Made by a program: the position numbers and the translations under genes
DNA from: Gammaproteobacteria bacterium HGW-Gammaproteobacteria-14
Lineage (GTDB): Bacteria; Pseudomonadota; Gammaproteobacteria; Pseudomonadales; Alcanivoracaceae
Assembly (NCBI GenBank): GCA_002840115.1
Contig: PGZG01000008.1
Span: 1 to 20,568, forward strand
Reading direction: 5' to 3'
DNA length: 20,568 nt
Shown: positions 14,401-20,568 of the stretch, in pieces
How positions within the stretch are numbered: position 1 is the stretch's first letter
How the letters are laid out: every line of letters begins with the position of its first letter
The notes under the pieces: model-generated
What the model was told of the DNA's origin: nothing
Databases searched by the model: none
Seen by the model: only the letters and a program-made list of their open reading frames with translations

Positions 14401-15990
14401 TTGTACATCGACCGACATCGGGTATTCGACCCGGTATGGCAAACACTGATGCGCTCGCGCTCCATGCTGGTGTTGCTGGCGGTGGCTGGCCTGCTATTCA
14501 CCGCGGCTGTCTCAGGCTGGCTGTTCTGGCTCGACTATCGGGCCGCCGAGCGGCACTTTCATCAGCAGGTTGAAGATCGCGCCGGGGTGTTGCGCAGTGA
14601 GATTCGTCAAGGTGTGGAAGCGCTTTACACCCTGCGCGATGTTATTCGTTATGTGGACTCCTTGCCACAGATTGTCTTTGCCGATGTGGCCGGCGCTGCC
14701 TTGCAGCGCAACACTCATATTCAGGCTTTGGAATGGGTGCCACGGGTACGACACAGCGAGCGGCTGGCATTTGAGTTCGGTGCTTGGCCGGAGGGGCGTG
14801 AGCGGCGGATCAGTATGCTGGCCGATAATGGCGAGCGTTTGCCGGTGCCGCAACGGGAAGAGTACTTCCCGGTGCTTTATGTGATGCCGGAGGAAGGTAA
14901 TGAACCCGTGTTGGGTATTGATCTGGCGGCCAGCGAAGAGCGTTATCAAGCCCTGAAACTGGCGCGAGATCAGGGCGAGCTGAGTATGACAGCGCCGGTT
15001 GGGTTATTGCAGAGTCGTTTCCAGACCAACGGAGTGATCATCGCCCTGCCGGTTTATGCCGGTCGTCCGGATACGCCGGAGCAGCGGGCGTTGGCATTGC
15101 GTGGTTATGTGGTGGCGGTGATTGATATTGAGCATTTGCTGCATCGGGTTTTTGCCGATTTACCGGACCAGCGATGGTTCAGTTTAAGCGATGTCACCAC
15201 CGGAAAGGTGCTTCCTTTGTTTGAGCATGGAGGTGCTGGCCGACAGGTACACCATGTTGAAATCCCTGAATTTGCCGGTCGCCAGTGGCGCCTCAGTATG
15301 TCGCCCCGATGGCGTGTGATCAGCCCGGATATTTCCCTGCTACCGCTGGCGGCGGCGGCCGTGGGCACCTTGATGGTGATTATTGTTTGCGGCTACTTAT
15401 GGTTGTTGCAGCGTCGCGGGGCGTTGGTAGAAACCCTCGTGGAGGAGCGTACCCAGGAGCTGCGCGATGCCAACCAGCGGCTGGCCTCGTTGAGCGTGAC
15501 CGACCCGCTTACCGGCTTGGCGAATCGCCGGGCACTGGATGATTATCTGGCCAGCGAATGGCAGCGGGCGCAGCGTGATCAATCGCCACTCTCCTTGTTG
15601 TTACTGGATGTGGATCATTTCAAGCGACTCAATGATACCTGGGGACACCAGATTGGCGATCAGTGCCTGCGTGAGCTTACCGGATTAATGACAGAGTTTT
15701 TCAAGCGCCCTGCGGATCTGGTGGCGCGTTATGGCGGTGAGGAATTTGCCGTGGTATTACCAAATACCGACGCTGCGATTGTCGAGCGCGCCAATCAGTT
15801 TCGTGAGCAGGTTGCTCGCCATGTTATTAATATTGGTGGCGGGGAGATGATTCGAATGAGTATTAGTGGTGGTATTGCCACCATGATTCCCGCCAAAGGA
15901 CAGACCCCCAGGGATATCATCAAGCGAGCTGATCAGGCACTTTATGAAGCCAAGGGTGCTGGTCGCAATCGTATTGAAGTGGCCGTCTGA
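14401..15990 (+). CDS. Membrane diguanylate cyclase with periplasmic CHASE domain
   Basis: The product makes the second messenger c-di-GMP. From the proposed TTG start it has 529 residues: TM1 at about 22-43, a periplasmic CHASE-type sensor at about 60-300 (IQALEWVPRV, YFPVLYVMPEEGNEPVLGID), TM2 at about 313-337, a short coiled linker (LVETLVEERTQELRDANQRL), and a GGDEF domain at about 365-529. The active-site motif is GGEEF (445-449), an active variant. The inhibitory I-site RxxD is present as RPAD (436-439), exactly five residues before it, so product feedback is expected. TTG 14401 is preferred because AGGAG lies 7 nt upstream; GTG 14380 lies inside a hairpin without a ribosome binding site, and an ATG further in would still precede TM1. 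CHASE domains bind small extracellular ligands; the ligand here is unknown. The gene diverges from the monooxygenase operon. Confidence 0.92.
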   Translation: MYIDRHRVFDPVWQTLMRSRSMLVLLAVAGLLFTAAVSGWLFWLDYRAAERHFHQQVEDRAGVLRSEIRQGVEALYTLRDVIRYVDSLPQIVFADVAGAALQRNTHIQALEWVPRVRHSERLAFEFGAWPEGRERRISMLADNGERLPVPQREEYFPVLYVMPEEGNEPVLGIDLAASEERYQALKLARDQGELSMTAPVGLLQSRFQTNGVIIALPVYAGRPDTPEQRALALRGYVVAVIDIEHLLHRVFADLPDQRWFSLSDVTTGKVLPLFEHGGAGRQVHHVEIPEFAGRQWRLSMSPRWRVISPDISLLPLAAAAVGTLMVIIVCGYLWLLQRRGALVETLVEERTQELRDANQRLASLSVTDPLTGLANRRALDDYLASEWQRAQRDQSPLSLLLLDVDHFKRLNDTWGHQIGDQCLRELTGLMTEFFKRPADLVARYGGEEFAVVLPNTDAAIVERANQFREQVARHVINIGGGEMIRMSISGGIATMIPAKGQTPRDIIKRADQALYEAKGAGRNRIEVAV

Positions 15991-16017
15991 GGTTCCATTT
16001 TACCTTTCTTGTTGTTG

Positions 16018-17532
16018 TTAAAAATCCCAGTCCAGTTGTGCTGATGGTGGCGCTGGCGGGGTATTCTTTCTTGGCCTTTTCCGGCTGCCATGGCGTTGCA
16101 GTATGCGGCGCGTCTCCTGTCTCATGTCCTGCCGCTTACGATGTTCGGTGATTCGTTGCCGTGCTTCGCGGGCGGCGATTTCATTATCTACTATCGGGGC
16201 GGGGTAATGTTGACCAATGATGACACCGCAGCGTCGCTGTAACTCGCTTGGCATCTGCCATGGCAGATGAATCCAGGCACCGGGAACGGTTTGCAGCTCT
16301 GGTATCCAGCGACGAATAAAGTGCCCCTGAGGATCCTGATCCTGACTTTGCTTTACCGGATTATAAATACGCAGGGTATTAATGCCGGTGGTGCCGCTTT
16401 GCATTTGAATCTGGCTGTAATGAATGCCCGGCTCATAGTCGGTAAATAGCCGTGCCAGATGTAATGCGGGTTGTCGCCAATGCAGCCAGAGGTGGTAACT
16501 GGAAAACGCCACCAGCATGGCACGCATGCGAAAATTCAGCCAACCATCATGAATAAGGCTGCGCATGCAGGCATCCACAAAAGGAAAACCGGTATTGCCT
16601 GTGGTCCAGGCGTCAAATCGAGTTTGATCAACAGCTTCGTCACGGAGGCCGTCATAGCCATGGTGCAAGTTGTCGTATTCAAGCGACGGTTGATCCTCCA
16701 GTTTTTGGATAAAGTGACAGTGCCAATGCAGTCGTGACTCAAAGCTGCGTAAGGAGGCTTGCCAATGCCCGCCGGGTTTTTCCTGCTGACGTTGTTTTAA
16801 TCCATGAATTACTTCGCGAATCGATAATGTCCCCCAGGCAAGATGTGGAGATAATCGACTGCAATGGTGGCTGGCACTGTTTGGGCTGGACATACTGTAG
16901 CGATAGTGCTCCCCACGCCGGGTCAGAAAGCTGTGCAACAGGGATTCTCCGATGTTCCGGCCACCTTGTTGGCGGCCTGGTGTCGAGCGACGGTCATAGC
17001 CAAGAATGTCAGGTAAACGGAGCGGGCCTTTTCGCGGGATGCCATGAATATATTGCGGCGGAGCTAATGGCGCGTCGGCCATACGCTGGCGCCAATGCGT
17101 ATCCCAATTATCACGGCTGCCGAGTTTGCGGATCACCGCATTATCATTGCATTCCTGCCAAGGTATATCGTACTGCTGGCTCCACTGCGCTACTGCCATA
17201 TCACGCCGATAGGTCCAGACATTACCGGTTTCCTGATGGGACCACAGGCTGCTGATGCCATAACGCTGATGCAATGCATCAAGTACGCCGATCATTGATC
17301 CCTGACAAACCCAGAGCTGCACGCCATATAACGATAGCGACTGATCCAGTTCAATCAGGCTATCGCGAATGAATTGCCAATGCCGTAATGCGGTATCCGG
17401 CTGCTGCCAGTAGTCCGGTTCAATCACATAGAGGGGAATAATTTTCCCCCGTCGGGAGGCCTCGTGGAGTGGGCGGTGATCATGGAGGCGCAGATCCCGC
17501 TTGAACCAGACAATATGTACTCCCTCACTCAT
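16018..17532 (-). CDS. Photolyase/cryptochrome-family flavoprotein, atypical subgroup
   Basis: A 504-residue member of the photolyase/cryptochrome family. The N-terminal Rossmann-like antenna domain (about 4-130) includes HIVWFKRDLRLHDHRPL and WSHQETGNVWTYRRD. The helical FAD domain (about 210-445) includes CSRLSPHLAWGTLSIREV, GFPFVDACMRSL and GWLNFRMRAMLVAF. Aligned by eye to E. coli photolyase, DYEPGIHYSQIQMQSG replaces the usual segment: His stands at the flavin-contacting Asn378, Ile at Trp382 and Met at Trp384, while Gln383 is kept. The C-terminal roughly 50 residues are strongly basic (HGSRKRPRKN). The frame is open 11 codons further, but ATG 17532 overlaps the Cry-DASH stop as ATGA and has AAAGG upstream. 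DNA repair, signalling or another redox role are all possible. It is not an FeS-BCP by visible motifs. Confidence 0.88.
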   Translation of the reverse strand: MSEGVHIVWFKRDLRLHDHRPLHEASRRGKIIPLYVIEPDYWQQPDTALRHWQFIRDSLIELDQSLSLYGVQLWVCQGSMIGVLDALHQRYGISSLWSHQETGNVWTYRRDMAVAQWSQQYDIPWQECNDNAVIRKLGSRDNWDTHWRQRMADAPLAPPQYIHGIPRKGPLRLPDILGYDRRSTPGRQQGGRNIGESLLHSFLTRRGEHYRYSMSSPNSASHHCSRLSPHLAWGTLSIREVIHGLKQRQQEKPGGHWQASLRSFESRLHWHCHFIQKLEDQPSLEYDNLHHGYDGLRDEAVDQTRFDAWTTGNTGFPFVDACMRSLIHDGWLNFRMRAMLVAFSSYHLWLHWRQPALHLARLFTDYEPGIHYSQIQMQSGTTGINTLRIYNPVKQSQDQDPQGHFIRRWIPELQTVPGAWIHLPWQMPSELQRRCGVIIGQHYPAPIVDNEIAAREARQRITEHRKRQDMRQETRRILQRHGSRKRPRKNTPPAPPSAQLDWDF

Positions 17533-18914
17533 GGTTTGGCCTTTGCCGGAAAATAGGGCTGCCATGTCTCTGGTGGCGGGATGACAAGAGGGTGATGAGG
17601 GTTATCTGGCTCCAGAAAACAACTATGCCGACGCCCGACGGGAAGCTTGTGCAGTGCTGGCAGCCAGTGGCTGACATACGCTTCCTCCGGATCATAATGT
17701 TGCGCCTGAGAGAGAATATTGAAGCGCCGCAGCGGTCGAGGATCATTGCCAACCCCGGCGATATAAGCCCAGTTTCCCCAGTTGCTGGCGGCGTCATAGT
17801 CAATAAGCTGCTGTTCAAACCAGGCGGCGCCGTAGCGCCAGTGAATGCCAAGATCATGAATCAGAAAGCTGGCAGCATTCTGGCGCCCGCGATTGGAGAG
17901 AAAGCCGGTGGCACTCAGCTCTTGCATGCAAGCATCAATCAGCGGCATGCCGGTGCTCCCCTGCTGCCATGCCCGTAGTTGCGATTCACTGAATGCCTGG
18001 GTATCACTGGTTTTGCTTTTCAGGCCACCGGCAAGAAATAGCGCAGAGCCATAGCGCTGTAGCGTCCATCGGAAAAATTCCCGCCATAGCAGCTCCACCA
18101 GTAACCAGTCGCTCTGTTCATCGCGGCCATGTTGTCGCTGAAAGTCGCGGATGCTGTGCCAGAGTCGACGCACAGAAATAGCGCCTTGAGCCAGCCATGG
18201 AGAGAATCGGGAAGAGTCACTCGGTTCCAGCAGCCCGTTACGCGTGTCTTTGTAGTGACGAATATGTTGCTGCTGGAAAATGTAATTATCGAGGTGCTGC
18301 AGAGCTGCAGTTTCTCCGCCTCGTGGCCAGTCAGAACGATTGCTATTGCTGGCGCTGGCAACGTATCTATCTTTAACCGCTTCAGGTGGCATTGCCGGAA
18401 GCTGTGCAGGGGGTGCTAAGGGCCGGTCAGGCTCCGGCTCTCGTTCCATTTTTCGCCGGAACGCGCTGAACACTACGGGTAATTCTGCGAGATCAAATGG
18501 CAGCGCACTTTCAGGGCATAACCCATTGCATTCAATTTCTTCGATAACGGTTTGCTGAATCGCCGTTCTTAGCCGATACAGCTGTCGCGCCTCTTCGGGG
18601 CCAGGATGCTGATCCACTATCACACGGTCTGCCTGATACTGCCGGGCAAGGTCGCGAATCAGTGTTACCGGGTCTCCCTCCAGTACCATAAGGTTGCTGC
18701 CATGGGCGATTAGCGAAAGGCGCAGATCTTCAAGCGATTCGTTAATAAATTGTCGACGGTAAGGGCCAATGCGAGCGGCCATGAAGCCGGTCTGTCTGTT
18801 GAGTCGGGTGTCATGAATAAAGAGTGGTAATAGCCATTCTGATCGGGCAGCAAGAAGCAATGCTGGATTGTCATCCAGGCGTAATGTGTTGCGGATCCAG
18901 AGAATCGTTTTCAT
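17529..18914 (-). CDS. Cryptochrome DASH
   Basis: A 461-residue Cry-DASH flavoprotein. It binds FAD and, in most members, an MTHF antenna, and repairs cyclobutane dimers in single-stranded or looped DNA. The signature block is clear: GFLSNRGRQNAASFL, DLGIHWRYGAAWFE, DYDAASNWGNWAYIAGVGND, then RRFNILSQAQHYDP and a WLPAL. The canonical flavin-contacting Asn and proximal Trp are present in SNWGNW, unlike its neighbour. The start MKTILWIRNTLRLDDN (ATG 18914) is chosen by comparison with the family. It lacks a good ribosome binding site, and the frame is open to 19001 with an ATG at 18971 that would add 19 residues. The last codons overlap the next photolyase gene by 4 nt (ATGA). It lies downstream of a short-chain dehydrogenase gene on the same strand. 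Confidence 0.9.
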   Translation of the reverse strand: MKTILWIRNTLRLDDNPALLLAARSEWLLPLFIHDTRLNRQTGFMAARIGPYRRQFINESLEDLRLSLIAHGSNLMVLEGDPVTLIRDLARQYQADRVIVDQHPGPEEARQLYRLRTAIQQTVIEEIECNGLCPESALPFDLAELPVVFSAFRRKMEREPEPDRPLAPPAQLPAMPPEAVKDRYVASASNSNRSDWPRGGETAALQHLDNYIFQQQHIRHYKDTRNGLLEPSDSSRFSPWLAQGAISVRRLWHSIRDFQRQHGRDEQSDWLLVELLWREFFRWTLQRYGSALFLAGGLKSKTSDTQAFSESQLRAWQQGSTGMPLIDACMQELSATGFLSNRGRQNAASFLIHDLGIHWRYGAAWFEQQLIDYDAASNWGNWAYIAGVGNDPRPLRRFNILSQAQHYDPEEAYVSHWLPALHKLPVGRRHSCFLEPDNPHHPLVIPPPETWQPYFPAKAKP

Positions 18915-19044
18915 CGTGACCGGCGGCAGCGCTCGCTGCAGTAGATAACCTGATCCCAGCATCGCTGCCATTTTTTCCGCCAACGGAAAGGTCGCTGGCA
19001 ATGCGCACAGATTTTTTCCGGAAGATCTCCTTTAGGAATATGTT

Positions 19045-19809
19045 TCACCAGGGTATCTCTGATCCATCCCAACTGAGAAAGCGGCCTGATTCGCTGGCAG
19101 CAGTGCCAAAAATGATTGCCAGTAATGTCTCGGCAACAAAAGTGGTCGAAAACAGCTTTTCATTGCTGACATTTTTCTGGAATGGTTTTGATAGTGCTGT
19201 ATCGGTAGTGCCGGGGTGTAATGCCAGGCAGGTAAGGTTCGGAGCCCGACGGAGAGCTTCAATGGCAAAGGTTTTCAAAAACTGATTCTGTGCCGCCTTG
19301 CTGGCACGATAGCTATACCAGCCCCCTAGCTGATTATCAGAAATGCTGCCAACTTTTGCCGACAATGTGGCAAAGGTTGCCGGGTGGTCATGTGCCAACA
19401 GTTTCAAGAAATGTTTGGCGAGCAGAATGGGGCCAAAGGCATTGACCCGAAAAATGGCTTCCAGTTGTGCGGTATCAACATTCTCCAGGCGTTTTTCCGG
19501 CCGAATATTACGACCGGAGTCGTGCAGTATGCCGGCACAGTTGATCAGCCAGTGTAGCTGCTGATCCTGTTCACGCACCTCGTTGGCGAGCTTAACAATA
19601 TCCGCTTCTACGGTGATATCTACCGACAGACGTTGAAGCTTCTGTGGGTGCTGTTGTGCCAATACAGTCAGTGATTCGCTTAACAGTGCCTGACGTGAGC
19701 AGGCGTAAATGCGACCAACCTGGGGCATAGTTAATAGTTGTCGTACCATGGCAAGTCCAATGCCATGGCTAGCGCCGATTACTATGGCAATGCCGGTATG
19801 TGTGGTCAT
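19045..19809 (-). CDS. Short-chain dehydrogenase/reductase, CsgA (C-factor)-like
   Basis: A 254-residue NAD(P)-dependent SDR. The dinucleotide motif is GASHGIG (12-18), NCAG (90-93) stands where NNAG is usual, and the catalytic pair is Tyr167 and Lys171 in YRASK, with Ser150 or Ser155 upstream. HPGTTDTALSKPFQKNV (198-214) resembles the C-factor branch of SDRs. Relatives of this branch are often found beside photolyase genes in light-inducible clusters of proteobacteria, as I recall; their substrate is not known. The frame is open to 19935, but the ATG at 19809 begins MTTHTGIAIVIGASHG, the natural SDR start. It precedes Cry-DASH by 130 nt on the same strand and diverges from the thioredoxin-like gene across about 160 bp. 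Confidence 0.88.
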   Translation of the reverse strand: MTTHTGIAIVIGASHGIGLAMVRQLLTMPQVGRIYACSRQALLSESLTVLAQQHPQKLQRLSVDITVEADIVKLANEVREQDQQLHWLINCAGILHDSGRNIRPEKRLENVDTAQLEAIFRVNAFGPILLAKHFLKLLAHDHPATFATLSAKVGSISDNQLGGWYSYRASKAAQNQFLKTFAIEALRRAPNLTCLALHPGTTDTALSKPFQKNVSNEKLFSTTFVAETLLAIIFGTAASESGRFLSWDGSEIPW

Positions 19810-19970
19810 GTTGGCCCCGCTGGGATGTTTTACAAGACTGCGGTCCGTCCCGAAAAGGGCGCGTGAATAAGCCCGTTGATTGCTGTTTTTGTCAGAGTGC
19901 TGGTATGGTCTTGGTGAGCCTGAATGGCGGATCACCGCCAGATAAAACGAAGCAGCTAACGGAGACCCTC

Positions 19971-20477
19971 ATGATGCAGCGATTACTACTGGTGTTTGTC
20001 ATGCTGGGACTGTGGCTGCCATTGTCTGCGGCGCCATTACCTGCGGCGGACACCGCGCCGATGGCCCCGGACTTCACCCTCGACCAGCGCGGAGGTGGTC
20101 AGATTCGGTTGTCCGATCTGCGTGGACAGGTAGTGATGGTAAATTTCTGGGCCTCCTGGTGCGGACCCTGCCGTCAGGAAATGCCACATTTGGAAGTCAT
20201 GTATCAGGATTTTTCCGATCAGGGTTTTCAGCTATTAGGTGTGAATACGGATCAGAAACCTGAATTGGCAGAGAGACTATTGAATCTGATTCCTGTCAGC
20301 TTCCCGATTTTGTTTGACAGTGCCAGCGAGGTTTCCAGAGCCTATGCGGTTGATGCCATGCCAACCACCTTACTGATTGATCGTCAGGGTCGGTTGCGCC
20401 ATACACACCGGGCCTATCGGCCGGGGTATGAGGATATGTACCGGCAGCAACTGGAGGCGTTGCTCGACGAGTCCTAA
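19971..20477 (+). CDS. Exported TlpA/ResA-like thioredoxin-family protein
   Basis: A 168-residue thiol-disulfide oxidoreductase, probably periplasmic. A signal peptide covers about residues 1-21 (LLLVFVMLGLWLPLSA). The AhpC-TSA/thioredoxin fold follows, starting APDFTLDQRGGGQIRLSDLRG. The active site is WCGPC (63-67) in NFWASWCGPCRQEMP, and the cis-proline motif is MPTT in DAMPTTLLID. ATG 19971 has GGAG at 19961-19964. The next codon is also ATG. Proteins of this group reduce periplasmic disulfides, for example during cytochrome c maturation, but no partner gene is visible here. The gene converges on pldA with a 16-nt gap. Confidence 0.9.
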   Translation: MMQRLLLVFVMLGLWLPLSAAPLPAADTAPMAPDFTLDQRGGGQIRLSDLRGQVVMVNFWASWCGPCRQEMPHLEVMYQDFSDQGFQLLGVNTDQKPELAERLLNLIPVSFPILFDSASEVSRAYAVDAMPTTLLIDRQGRLRHTHRAYRPGYEDMYRQQLEALLDES

Positions 20478-20493
20478 GTTGCAGTCGGCAGGA

Positions 20494-20568
20494 TCAGAAA
20501 GTATCCGTTAGCAGAATGCCAACGGAAATGCGGTTTTCGTAATTGTTGTAATTGATCAGTGAGTCACC
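20494..20568 (-). CDS. pldA: Outer membrane phospholipase A (OMPLA), C-terminal 24 residues
   Basis: Only the last 24 codons and stop are in the window; the gene enters from beyond base 20568. The visible end, GDSLINYNNYENRISVG followed by ILLTDTF, matches the last beta strand of OMPLA (E. coli ends similarly with SLIDYN and MLNDLF) and finishes in the terminal Phe needed for BAM-dependent outer-membrane insertion. The family hydrolyses mislocalised phospholipids in the outer leaflet. The catalytic residues are outside the window, so the call rests on this short segment. Confidence 0.7.
   Translation of the reverse strand, partial: GDSLINYNNYENRISVGILLTDTF

Noticed and set aside
15991..16017. 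Terminator between the diguanylate cyclase and photolyase genes
   Set aside because: The 27-bp gap has T-rich runs but no inverted repeat that I can pair convincingly.
16734..17255. Plus-strand open frame of 173 codons opposite the atypical photolyase
   Set aside because: Antisense shadow with cysteine- and histidine-rich composition from reversed codons, no family match that I recognise.
16018..17532. Atypical photolyase as a pseudogene
   Set aside because: The frame is intact over 504 codons, conserved motifs are kept at both ends and the gene is coupled to Cry-DASH, so changed residues look like subgroup features, not decay.

Overview
The window reads as chromosomal DNA of a free-living, probably marine or halophilic gammaproteobacterium of the Pseudomonadales/Oceanospirillales type. 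This is inferred from protein flavour (long-form LeuA, YihG-like acyltransferase, ZigA, OMPLA, a PA4063-PA4066-like zinc cluster), moderate GC content, good Shine-Dalgarno sites and tightly packed genes. I see no rRNA, tRNA, insertion sequence, phage gene or CRISPR array. No stretch over 300 bases lacks a gene; the longest non-coding gap is about 240 bases, upstream of leuA.

Layout. (1) 1-3882: a RIO-type kinase (3' part cut off by the window edge) and an Lrp/AsnC regulator on the minus strand, divergent from leuA, followed by a YihG-like acyltransferase on the plus strand. The Lrp/leuA gap holds a strong promoter for leuA, a roughly 200-nt leader and a GC-rich stem-loop just before the leuA ribosome binding site. 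(2) 3911-5425, minus: a META-domain lipoprotein followed 9 nt later by a class I glutamine amidotransferase. (3) 5584-11853, plus: a compact run of eight genes: Fur-family (Zur-like) regulator, a G3E GTPase, ZigA-type G3E GTPase, His-rich DUF2796 periplasmic protein, LolD/MacB-like ABC ATPase, FtsX-like permease, DUF3299 periplasmic protein and HinT. Three junctions are TGATG stop/start overlaps. (4) 11875-14272, minus: a Baeyer-Villiger-type flavin monooxygenase overlapping an HSL-family esterase. (5) 14401-15990, plus: a membrane CHASE-GGDEF diguanylate cyclase, probably with a TTG start. (6) 16018-19809, minus: a CsgA-like short-chain dehydrogenase, Cry-DASH and an unusual photolyase-family protein. 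(7) 19971-20568: an exported TlpA-like thioredoxin on the plus strand, convergent with the 3' end of pldA.

How the genes work together. The central run looks like a zinc-starvation response: a metal-sensing repressor, two zinc-chaperone-type GTPases, and a four-gene periplasmic/ABC module of unknown mechanism. It is the best candidate for an incompletely described system here. The second point of interest is the photolyase pair, in which the downstream member appears, by eye alignment, to lack the FAD-proximal Asn and Trp typical of the family. The third is a cluster of three TGATCA palindromes in the short divergent region between the monooxygenase operon and the diguanylate cyclase.
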